Source: Anaerolineaceae bacterium (GTDB taxonomy: Bacteria; Chloroflexota; Anaerolineae; Anaerolineales; Anaerolineaceae). From it: a stretch of DNA of 10,484 bases. Under the pieces are notes generated by a model that was not told where the DNA came from, did not search any database, and saw nothing but the letters and a program-made list of their open reading frames with translations. Both the position numbers and the translations under genes were made by a program. This document shows, one piece after another, positions 1-5,825 of this stretch (positions within the stretch are counted from its first letter, which is position 1; each line of letters begins with the position of its first letter). Where the stretch lies: contig JAQTMA010000142.1 of assembly GCA_028714615.1 (NCBI GenBank), forward strand, positions 1-10,484, given 5' to 3'.

Positions 1-330
1 AACACCGCTTACAATCCCAGAGTGGTGTACGATGGCGCGGAGTATCACATGTGGTATTCCGGATGTACTCCAACCAGTGACCTTTGCCAGGTGGGGTATG
101 CTACTTCTCCGGATGGCATGCATTGGACGCGCAAAGGGATGGTGCTTCCACAAGGCGCTCCCGGCGCATGGGACGATGAAAGCGCCGACAATGCGGCGGC
201 GCTGCAGGTGGGCAATGTGCTTAAGATGTGGTATTCCGGCTACGATGGGAGCTCCTACCGCATCGGTTACGCCTCGTCAACCGCAACCATCCTGGATCAG
301 CATATTTATCTCCCGGCAGTCATGAGGTAA
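1..330 (+). CDS. C-terminal part of a secreted five-bladed beta-propeller protein (GH43-clan-like), 5' end missing
   Basis: The reading frame is open from the first base, so only the last 109 residues are seen. Two propeller-blade-like repeats are visible. Each has a hydrophobic strand ending in MWYSG (about residues 17-21 and 76-80 of the fragment) followed by a GYA-T/S-S strand; the first continues into a DG-x-HW turn. This pattern is typical of the glycoside hydrolase 43/32/130 propeller folds and of related non-catalytic propeller proteins. The catalytic acids would lie upstream, so enzyme activity cannot be judged. The protein ends in IYLPAVMR, a tail almost repeated in the next gene, which suggests export and a shared surface-targeting signal. 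The stop is two bases before the next start, so the two genes are probably co-transcribed. The family assignment is by motif recognition and the substrate is unknown. Confidence 0.75.
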   Translation, partial: NTAYNPRVVYDGAEYHMWYSGCTPTSDLCQVGYATSPDGMHWTRKGMVLPQGAPGAWDDESADNAAALQVGNVLKMWYSGYDGSSYRIGYASSTATILDQHIYLPAVMR

Positions 331-332
331 CC

Positions 333-1580
333 ATGCAAAAACAAGTTCATGCCTTTCGTTTGATCTGTTTACTTGGGCTGTTTGCTCTGATTTTTGGCAC
401 TGACCATCGAGCGGCGGCTTATATCGAAAGGGAAGCCCCTGAGGTTCTCTTGTCTTCATCTGGTGCCCAACCAATAAATCTGGCCTGCGGCTCGGGCCAG
501 GCTACTTTGCTAAACCCGGCAAATGAGACAAATCTATCTGCGCTGTATACCTCCTTCCGGTTTACTCCGGTTGCCGGCGTCAACACCTACGTACTAGAGG
601 TTGCCACGGAGAGTACCTTTAGCACAATGGAGCCGGAGAAAAGCGAGCGAGGCTATCAGTTCGCGATTCCTGATCCATCCGTCTCTAGTTTTGAATGGAT
701 CGACTCGCTTTCTCAGAACTTCTTACCTGAAACCATCTATTATTGGCGCGTAACCCCCAAGTGTAATGCGGTGCTGGGGATACCCTCTCAAGTTTTTCGG
801 TTTACGACACCCGCGAATGGTATCGTTTTACCTGCGCCCACCCTGGATAAACCGGCCGATCAATCCCACACTCTGGCGACAGGGATCACCTTCACCTGGC
901 AGGCAGTCAGCGATGCATCCACCTACCAGATCCGTTTTTACCACTACCTTTCAGATGCCACCAGCGACAGTAGTTACCTTTCAAAAGCTGATGGAAATGT
1001 GATGGACATTCGGCAGCCGAGTGATTACATTTCAGAGTTCCCTGCGGATATGACTTTCTACTGGCGGGTCGGTGCAGTCAATAGCTATGCCGTGGGAGAA
1101 TTGTCACCCGTGTTTGCATTTACGACTCCGCTAAAGACGAACACAAAGATCATTGGCGCAGACGGCGGCCGGCTCATCACACCTTCTGGGGTACAAGTTT
1201 ACTTTAGCCCTGGCGTTTTGACCGAGCCAACCGAAATTCATTTTGACCTGAACCCACACCCTTCCGTCAACCCTCCCTTTAAATACGGCAATCGCTCTTT
1301 TGACCTGACGGCCACCCACGTATCGGATGGGACGCCGGTCACCGAATTCTGGCCGTGGGTGGATATCCGGATTGTGTACACCGATGAAGATCTGGCATAC
1401 GCCAGGATCAACGGTCCCCAGACGCTCGAGCTCAACTATTGGAATGGAACAGGGTGGGGATTTATTATTCTCATGGACCATAATCTTGAAGAGCATTGGG
1501 TTCAGTACCGGGTAACTCACTTCACGGAGTTTGCGTTGGGCAGCGCCGAGAGAATCTTTATTCCTCTCGTTGTCCGCTGA
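333..1580 (+). CDS. Secreted protein with two fibronectin-III-like domains and a ZU5-like domain
   Basis: The protein has 415 residues. I chose the ATG at 333 because GAGGT (324-328) sits just upstream, the previous stop is at 328-330, and the residues that follow form a signal peptide: a basic start, a hydrophobic core at about residues 9-22, and possible cleavage near AAA at 27-29. A longer in-frame start at 228 would overlap the preceding gene and hide the signal peptide. Two fibronectin-III-like modules follow, at about residues 50-160 and 165-268. Each carries the typical YWRV strand (136-140 and 242-246) and ends in an F-x-FTTP strand. From about 275 to 400 a region beginning GGRLITPSG, then FSPGVLTEPTEI, resembles ZU5-like domains of bacterial surface proteins. 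The last residues are IFIPLVVR, matching the tail of the neighbour upstream. No catalytic motif is seen. An adhesive, carbohydrate-associated or structural extracellular role is inference only. Confidence 0.82.
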   Translation: MQKQVHAFRLICLLGLFALIFGTDHRAAAYIEREAPEVLLSSSGAQPINLACGSGQATLLNPANETNLSALYTSFRFTPVAGVNTYVLEVATESTFSTMEPEKSERGYQFAIPDPSVSSFEWIDSLSQNFLPETIYYWRVTPKCNAVLGIPSQVFRFTTPANGIVLPAPTLDKPADQSHTLATGITFTWQAVSDASTYQIRFYHYLSDATSDSSYLSKADGNVMDIRQPSDYISEFPADMTFYWRVGAVNSYAVGELSPVFAFTTPLKTNTKIIGADGGRLITPSGVQVYFSPGVLTEPTEIHFDLNPHPSVNPPFKYGNRSFDLTATHVSDGTPVTEFWPWVDIRIVYTDEDLAYARINGPQTLELNYWNGTGWGFIILMDHNLEEHWVQYRVTHFTEFALGSAERIFIPLVVR

Positions 1581-1608
1581 AACAGGTGAATCGGTAAATC
1601 AAATCCAC

Positions 1609-1650
1609 CGCTATTGGCCCAGGTTCTGCTCACAGCCCGGGCCAATAGCG
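1609..1650. terminator. Hairpin between convergent genes, probable (possibly bidirectional) terminator
   Basis: A perfect 12-bp inverted repeat is present, CGCTATTGGCCC at 1609-1620 and its complement at 1639-1650, with an 18-nt loop. It lies 28 bases after the stop of the plus-strand gene and 19 bases before the stop of the minus-strand gene. The U-tract is weak on both sides (GTTATGCGTTT on the plus strand), so factor-independent termination is likely but not certain. A 3'-end protective structure is an alternative. Confidence 0.6.
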
Positions 1651-1669
1651 TTATGCGTTTATGGTATGG

Positions 1670-2644
1670 CTAGGCATAGGATCGGGTTGGAGGAAACTGA
1701 ACAGCCACCAAGATGATCAAGCCAAGCCGGAGCAATATTCCGACAAACAAATCTACGTCTTTTTGGTTCGCAAAGGCGGGTTGCATGACCGCCAGAACGA
1801 ATCCCACCAAAGACATCCCCCCACTGACGATGACAAACATGAGACCCGTTTTTAACGGCTTCCAGCGAATCCGGATTTCGTAGCCACTCCCACGAACAAG
1901 GACCGCTCCAATGGCGAAGGCCAGTCCGTAAATGGCGCCAAAGCTGAACGTCTCCAACCCGGTTGAGGCGATCTGGTGGTCAATCACGTGGACAAATAAC
2001 TTCGCCACTACCCCATTCCATAGGAATGCCCCTAGCCCGCCGCTGGCAGGTAACACCAGATATCGTAGCCAACCTTTCCACATCAGCATCCAATTTCTCT
2101 TCACCGATCCGATGTCTGCAAAAACCATACCACAAGCTAATCCCAGGCCAACCAGGACCCCCCAAGCCAGTTCCCTGAGAAGAGATAGTTCATGCGGTGC
2201 GGGGTATGTAGGGTTAATCGCATAGGTCCATAGCAGCAGCGTGAGGAAGCTCCCCAATATCCCGCCCAATAAGCGAGAAACGAGGGTTGGAGATGGGTAC
2301 GGGGCGGTAGAAATGGAAGGAGCGGGATTCCCGACAACATCCTTCGGATAGAGGCTTTGTAGCACAAGCTCTGGATTCGCGTGCTTACCGCCGTTCAACA
2401 ACCGAGAAGCCCAATCTCTCCCCAATTCCGCTTCCATTTTACCAATCTCCACCAGGATTTCCAGGGTTTTTTGTTCGCGAGGGCGAAAGCGGCCCTGCCG
2501 CATCATGCGCACGGAAACCTCGCTATAAAATATTCGCTCGGCGATAAACCGGTTGGCGCATTCAATATCGGTTTGAAATTTGCACCCGGCCAATGCGTAA
2601 ACCAGCCGATTCACTTGATCGCCAAATTCTTTCCATTTGCGCAT
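1670..2644 (-). CDS. Membrane protein with an N-terminal helix-turn-helix-like domain and about six transmembrane helices
   Basis: The protein has 324 residues. Residues 1-100 are soluble, helical and basic. The segment around 28-62 (NRFIAERIFYSEVSVRMM, then RPREQKTLEIL) is built like the recognition part of a helix-turn-helix domain. The stretch that follows, with RDWASRLLNGG and then ANPELVLQSLYP at about 78-100, is a layout I associate with N-terminal domains of some Chloroflexota signalling proteins. The rest is hydrophobic, with likely membrane helices at about residues 127-146, 159-178, 189-212, 230-246, 260-280 and 291-310. The start at 2644 is preceded by a weak GAGA-type ribosome site. 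The gene is convergent with the secreted-protein pair and divergent from the gene at 2866. A membrane-tethered regulator or a protein-interaction scaffold are both possible. I do not recognise a named family, and DNA binding is not proven. Confidence 0.7.
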   Translation of the reverse strand: MRKWKEFGDQVNRLVYALAGCKFQTDIECANRFIAERIFYSEVSVRMMRQGRFRPREQKTLEILVEIGKMEAELGRDWASRLLNGGKHANPELVLQSLYPKDVVGNPAPSISTAPYPSPTLVSRLLGGILGSFLTLLLWTYAINPTYPAPHELSLLRELAWGVLVGLGLACGMVFADIGSVKRNWMLMWKGWLRYLVLPASGGLGAFLWNGVVAKLFVHVIDHQIASTGLETFSFGAIYGLAFAIGAVLVRGSGYEIRIRWKPLKTGLMFVIVSGGMSLVGFVLAVMQPAFANQKDVDLFVGILLRLGLIILVAVQFPPTRSYA

Positions 2645-2734
2645 AATTTCTCGGTTTCCATGGAAAATAAAAACTCTATCACAATTGATACGAACTTTTT
2701 CTTATACTTCTCCAAGGTGGAGCTTTGCCTCGCA

Positions 2735-2762
2735 TTGTCCTTCCGGGATCGTGTTTTATTAT
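2735..2762 (+). promoter_or_regulatory. Possible sigma-70-type promoter for the exported-protein gene pair
   Basis: TTGTCC at 2735-2740 (four of six match to TTGACA) and TATTAT at 2757-2762 (five of six match to TATAAT) are separated by 16 bases. They lie in the divergent intergenic region, about 100 bases before the start at 2866. The region is AT-rich, so chance matches are common. No operator-like palindrome was noticed, and I found no convincing partner promoter on the other strand. Confidence 0.3.
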
Positions 2763-2865
2763 ATACTGGCAATAACTTCCCTTGGAAGCAAATAATGCAC
2801 CTTAATCACCCCCGGTATTCTTCGCCGGCGCAACCCGCAAACACATGCAAGTACCTCGAGACAGG

Positions 2866-3918
2866 ATGAAAAAAATAGCCATACTGCTCCTTCAACTTTG
2901 CCTGGCTTTCATTTCGTTAGGCTGTCTGCTGGGCGGCCTGGTCAAAAGCCCGGCGTCCGCCGCAGGCGACCCGGCTCAAGCGTCCTCTGAAAACGACTCC
3001 TGGGCAAAGGAAATGCAAATTGATGCCGGGAAAGAAAACCTTACCAATTACCGCGAACAGCTTCACATCCAATTTTCCGGAAAAGATGAAAAAGGAGCCG
3101 CCTTCAATGCGTCCCAGGACCTCCTGGTGGAAATCGATAAGGCTCGGAATGCACGCCGCGAGGTTGAGACGCTTCGATCACCGGATACCTACTTAAACGG
3201 CACGAACGAAACGGTAGTCACCGGTGGCGCCATCTACCGGGTCGAAGATGGACAAAGCGGAGGCCTGTCTTGTGAAAAAGAAGCCGCTCCAACCGATATC
3301 AGCCAGATGACCTTCCATACCGACATTCTTCAGAGTATCAATCCTGGCAAACTACTCGATCGCAAAGTACCTGTAAATGGTATCCTGGGGGACGCTTACG
3401 AGCTGAAGACCCTTCGCATTATCTTCAAAAACGATCTTCAAATCGATAACGGAAAAGTTTGGATTGCTCTCGAGGCCCCTTACATCCTCAAAGCCGAAGG
3501 GACGCTCGATGGAGGTTTCCAGTTGGATAGCACCTTCGCCAAAGGGAGGGTAACTTTTCGTTACGAAATAACGGACCAAAATCAGGTGAGCATTCAGGTT
3601 CCTGTTATATGCGCTAACCCACCCGTTGACCTGATCCCGCTGCCCTCAAGCGCCAAAGAAGTGGACAAATCCACTTTCCATATTGCATTTTCGAGCGACG
3701 AGAACCGGGAGCAACTCAATGCCTTTTTCTTGAATGAACTGACTGCTCAAGGTTGGAAAGTAGAAGAATTACCCCCCGACGCTTACCCGCTAACTTTACG
3801 CGCCAGCCTGATCACCCAGCAAGGTATCCGCCTATCGGCAGAAGTGCGCATCAATGACATGAGTGTAGGCAGTTACGTGGAGATTACCTGGCAATCCCAG
3901 ATGAGCCTAATTCGCTGA
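2866..3918 (+). CDS. Exported LppX/LolA-like envelope protein with a C-terminal add-on domain
   Basis: The protein has 350 residues from the ATG at 2866. An in-frame ATG at 2845 would only add seven residues before the signal peptide, so 2866 is preferred; neither start has a good ribosome site. The N-terminus MKKIAILLLQLCLAFISLGC is a clear export signal. Cys20 lacks a proper lipobox (Ser at -3, Leu at -2), and signal peptidase I cleavage after ASA (30-32) looks better. The mature part carries LTNYREQLHIQFSGKDEKG, a GDAYELKT strand, a KVWIALE strand and a VTFRYEITD strand. This is the layout of LppX/LolA-like beta-sheet proteins common in Chloroflexota, where they are often lipoproteins. From about residue 245, IPLPSSAKEV then LTAQGWKVEE marks the small C-terminal domain that often follows. 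A role in binding a hydrophobic ligand or in envelope maintenance is inferred from the fold. It shares a unit with the next gene, 12 bases away. Confidence 0.72.
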   Translation: MKKIAILLLQLCLAFISLGCLLGGLVKSPASAAGDPAQASSENDSWAKEMQIDAGKENLTNYREQLHIQFSGKDEKGAAFNASQDLLVEIDKARNARREVETLRSPDTYLNGTNETVVTGGAIYRVEDGQSGGLSCEKEAAPTDISQMTFHTDILQSINPGKLLDRKVPVNGILGDAYELKTLRIIFKNDLQIDNGKVWIALEAPYILKAEGTLDGGFQLDSTFAKGRVTFRYEITDQNQVSIQVPVICANPPVDLIPLPSSAKEVDKSTFHIAFSSDENREQLNAFFLNELTAQGWKVEELPPDAYPLTLRASLITQQGIRLSAEVRINDMSVGSYVEITWQSQMSLIR

Positions 3919-3930
3919 AAGGGAGGTAAG

Positions 3931-4359
3931 ATGTTCAACAAGATAGGGAGGATGTTCGGTCGAAAATCCACTACAGCCATAGCTCAACGTCAGCCAGGGA
4001 TTCCCAGGCTCGGAAGTGCGGGTACCATGCTGGATGTATATCTCTCCGCTATGCCGGGCGCAACACAGTTGCAACAGAAAGCCAGGTTTGCAGCGGTGGC
4101 GGCCAACTTCGAATTCGGGGTCTTTATATCGATGCAGGCGGCGGAACAATTGGCCGGGGAAGCCATTCAAAAAGGATTCACGGTGTGGGGGAATATCGAC
4201 GCCACCAGCGCATTTCTTTACGGCGCTGGCGTGGTCGGTCAAGACGATTTCCCACCAGTGATGGCCTGGTTGCGCAATATCGCCACGACCGGACAAAAAA
4301 TCCAGGTGGGGATCCACAATCCGGGTGAACCGATTAAACTGATTGAAATTGCCGTCTAG
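3931..4359 (+). CDS. Small soluble protein of unknown function
   Basis: The protein has 142 residues. A strong ribosome site, GGGAGGT at 3921-3927, lies three bases before the ATG, and the gene follows the exported protein by 12 bases, so it is very likely real and co-transcribed. There is no signal peptide or membrane segment; the N-terminus is basic (KIGRMFGRKS). The middle is alanine-rich and helical (QLQQKARFAAVAANFEF, then MQAAEQLAGEAIQKGF at about 68-83). The C-terminus contains short strands (IQVGIHNPGEPIKLIEIAV). I do not recognise the family. The stop is only 19 bases from the convergent TetR gene, with no obvious terminator between them. Confidence 0.7.
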   Translation: MFNKIGRMFGRKSTTAIAQRQPGIPRLGSAGTMLDVYLSAMPGATQLQQKARFAAVAANFEFGVFISMQAAEQLAGEAIQKGFTVWGNIDATSAFLYGAGVVGQDDFPPVMAWLRNIATTGQKIQVGIHNPGEPIKLIEIAV

Positions 4360-4378
4360 CGCGTGCGATTGATACTGA

Positions 4379-5026
4379 TTAGCGGATCGCTGAGTAAACC
4401 GGGTTGTCGCAGTACTCGGCAGGAATTTCTTTGATCGTAATCCGATCCAATGCAAACACTAGCATCTCGCGTACCGACATCCGGGCGGTGATGGTGTGCG
4501 AGATCTGGTTTTCGAGCAGCAGCGATACAAATCCATGCACCAGGCTCCAGACACTGACTGCCATGACATCGGTCGGAGCGGGCTCGAGGATTCCTGCTTC
4601 CTGACAGGCTCCCACGACCTGGACCACCAACGTAAAACTTTTCTGCGACATCTCCACGAAGGCCGGGTAATCCTTTTCTTTTACTACCACGCCAGAAGTG
4701 GTGATCTTAAAATGGTCGGGGTCGTCCAGCGCAAAGCTTGTGTACGCCCAGGCAGCCTCGACAAGTTGTCGCAATGGATCGCCTCTATAGATCCGAAGTG
4801 CGCCTTCCAGCTTATCGTATAGCATCCGGTAACCTTCGGTAGAAATAGCTGCGATCAGATCTTGTTTATTGGCAAAGTGAGCATATGGGGCCGAGTGGCT
4901 CACCCCCGCTCGCTGCGCCACCTTGCGCAGGCTGAGCGCTGCAACACCTTCTTTCGATAGAATCTCGATCCCGGCTCTGATCAACGCATTCTTCAGATCC
5001 CCATGATGGTACTTTTTATCGATCAT
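4379..5026 (-). CDS. TetR family transcriptional regulator, WHG-domain subfamily
   Basis: The protein has 215 residues, a normal TetR length. The N-terminus KYHHGDLKNALIRAG is typical of the WHG (TetR_C_33) subfamily. The DNA-binding helix-turn-helix spans about residues 32-57 (SLRKVAQRAGVSHSAPYAHF, then NK-x-DL). The ligand-binding/dimer domain carries the subfamily signature W-SLVHG at 160-165. The gene is divergent from the aldolase-aminotransferase-kinase operon. The 21-bp palindrome in the shared promoter region is its probable operator, so it likely represses both the operon and itself until a pathway compound binds. The start at 5026 is supported by the conserved N-terminus. There is no clear Shine-Dalgarno sequence, and the predicted transcription start falls on the ATG itself. 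The inducer is unknown. Confidence 0.9.
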   Translation of the reverse strand: MIDKKYHHGDLKNALIRAGIEILSKEGVAALSLRKVAQRAGVSHSAPYAHFANKQDLIAAISTEGYRMLYDKLEGALRIYRGDPLRQLVEAAWAYTSFALDDPDHFKITTSGVVVKEKDYPAFVEMSQKSFTLVVQVVGACQEAGILEPAPTDVMAVSVWSLVHGFVSLLLENQISHTITARMSVREMLVFALDRITIKEIPAEYCDNPVYSAIR

Positions 5027-5032
5027 GAACTT

Positions 5033-5061
5033 ATCTTATTCGTAAATCTTGACATTGTCAA
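5033..5061 (-). promoter_or_regulatory. Predicted promoter of the TetR gene, minus strand
   Basis: Read on the minus strand, TTGACA occupies 5061-5056 and TAAGAT 5038-5033, with a 17-base spacer. The -35 box is perfect and the -10 box matches four of six. Counting from the -10 box, transcription would start at about 5026, the A of the ATG, which would make the mRNA leaderless. This fits the lack of a ribosome site. The -35 box is the right half of the operator palindrome. Confidence 0.55.
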
Positions 5062-5065
5062 GATT
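5045..5065. promoter_or_regulatory. Perfect 21-bp palindromic operator (O1) for the TetR regulator
   Basis: The left arm AATCTTGACA (5045-5054) and right arm TGTCAAGATT (5056-5065) are exact reverse complements around one central base. Size, symmetry and position between a tetR gene and its divergent operon are what is expected of a TetR-family operator. Both half-sites contain the -35 hexamer, one for each direction, so a bound dimer would block both promoters. Confidence 0.82.
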
Positions 5066-5077
5066 ATGTTCTACAAT
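5049..5077 (+). promoter_or_regulatory. Strong sigma-70-type promoter of the aldolase-aminotransferase-kinase operon
   Basis: TTGACA at 5049-5054 is a perfect -35 box. TACAAT at 5072-5077 is a five-of-six -10 box, and the spacer is the optimal 17 bases. The predicted start is near 5084, giving an untranslated leader of about 54 bases before the ATG at 5138. The -35 box is buried in O1, and the -10 box and start overlap O2, so the promoter looks built for tight repression. Confidence 0.75.
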
Positions 5078-5095
5078 CTTTACAGTGTCTAGTTT
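5075..5095. promoter_or_regulatory. Degenerate second operator copy (O2)
   Basis: The left arm AATCTTTACA (5075-5084) and right arm TGTCTAGTTT (5086-5095) match O1 at 17 of 21 positions. The offset from O1 is exactly 30 bases, about three helical turns, so two dimers would sit on the same face of the DNA. It covers the end of the -10 box and the predicted start of the plus-strand promoter. Its imperfect symmetry suggests weaker or cooperative binding. Confidence 0.55.
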
Positions 5096-5137
5096 GGAGC
5101 GCGAAAATGCGTATCCCTGTTGAAATGTGAGGGTATC

Positions 5138-5824
5138 ATGGATAATTTCAGCCCCTTCAAACAGCAGATCGTGGTATCGTGCCAAAAGCTCGTGGCAGAA
5201 GGTTACCTTATGGCAACCGGGGGAAATGTCTCCATGCGCATTCTCAACCAGAATGCCTTCGCCGTGACCCCTTCCAATTATGATTACGCAAGAATGTCCC
5301 CGGATGATGTCTGCGTGCTTAATTTTGACTTGCATCCACTCGCGGGGCAGCTTAAACCTTCAGTGGAAGCCGCCATGCACGGCGCGATTTACCAGATGCG
5401 CAACGATGTGAATGCAATCGCCCACACTCATCAGGTTTACACGAGCGCTCTATCCCTGATCAACGCCCCCATCCCGGCCTTATTCGATGAACAGGTGCGC
5501 TTTTTAGGTCGCAGCGTAGAGATCATTCCTTATGCGCCTTCAGGGACAGGGTTGCTCAAAAACCGGGTGGCAAAACACGTCAACAACCATAACAATGCCT
5601 TCATACTGCAAAACCATGGCGCCCTGGTCTTTGGTCACGACATGGAACGCGCGCTACACAATGTAGAGATACTGGAAAAATGCGCGCTGGCCTACTTGCT
5701 GGCAATTTGCAGCGAGCGGAAGATTAGCAAAATTCCACTGGCAGTGCGTGAGATTGCATTTGCGAAACTGCGCCAGGACCAGAAAAATGCCGATAATGGC
5801 AAACCCATGTTAAGTGGAGGATAG
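5138..5824 (+). CDS. Class II aldolase family protein, L-fuculose-phosphate-aldolase-like
   Basis: The protein has 228 residues, close to the usual 210-230 of the family. The ATG at 5138 is chosen because GAGGG (5129-5133) lies four bases upstream; an in-frame TTG at 5120 is less likely. The family motifs are in order: TGGNVSMR (27-34) for phosphate binding, TPSNYDYARM (44-53), the acid Glu77 in VEAAMHGAIY, the zinc-ligand pair His96 and His98 in AHTHQVYTSAL, and the third histidine, His160, in QNHGALVFG. All residues expected for the zinc-dependent retro-aldol reaction are present. Such enzymes split a ketose 1-phosphate (or a related phosphorylated sugar acid) into dihydroxyacetone phosphate or pyruvate-type products plus an aldehyde, in the cytoplasm. 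The substrate cannot be assigned. Some members act as epimerases or decarboxylases, but gene order with a kinase favours an aldolase. It is the first gene of the operon. Confidence 0.88.
   Translation: MDNFSPFKQQIVVSCQKLVAEGYLMATGGNVSMRILNQNAFAVTPSNYDYARMSPDDVCVLNFDLHPLAGQLKPSVEAAMHGAIYQMRNDVNAIAHTHQVYTSALSLINAPIPALFDEQVRFLGRSVEIIPYAPSGTGLLKNRVAKHVNNHNNAFILQNHGALVFGHDMERALHNVEILEKCALAYLLAICSERKISKIPLAVREIAFAKLRQDQKNADNGKPMLSGG
5816..5820 (+). promoter_or_regulatory. Ribosome binding site that decides the aminotransferase start
   Basis: GGAGG lies inside the last codons of the aldolase gene, five bases before a TTG at 5826 and eight before a TTG at 5829. The alternative GTG at 5814 overlaps this site and has no ribosome site of its own, and the first ATG (5865) has none either. 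A TTG start one base after the aldolase stop fits best. Confidence 0.5.
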
Positions 5825-5825
5825 C

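Noticed and set aside
1131..1520. 129-residue minus-strand ORF inside the secreted ZU5-like gene
   Set aside because: It is antisense to a gene with a signal peptide and recognisable domains and has no support of its own.
2381..2869. 162-residue plus-strand ORF through the divergent intergenic region
   Set aside because: Its first half is antisense to the membrane protein and the rest crosses the promoter region; there is no export or domain signal and it overlaps the better-supported start at 2866.
2914..2925. Lipobox in the LppX-like protein
   Set aside because: Cys20 is preceded by Ser-Leu-Gly, which does not fit the usual Leu at -3; signal peptidase I cleavage after ASA is equally or more likely, so it is not called a lipoprotein.
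4381..4391. Small palindrome AGCGGATCGCT between convergent genes
   Set aside because: It has only 4-bp arms, lies within the last codons of the TetR gene and has no T-run; too weak for a terminator.
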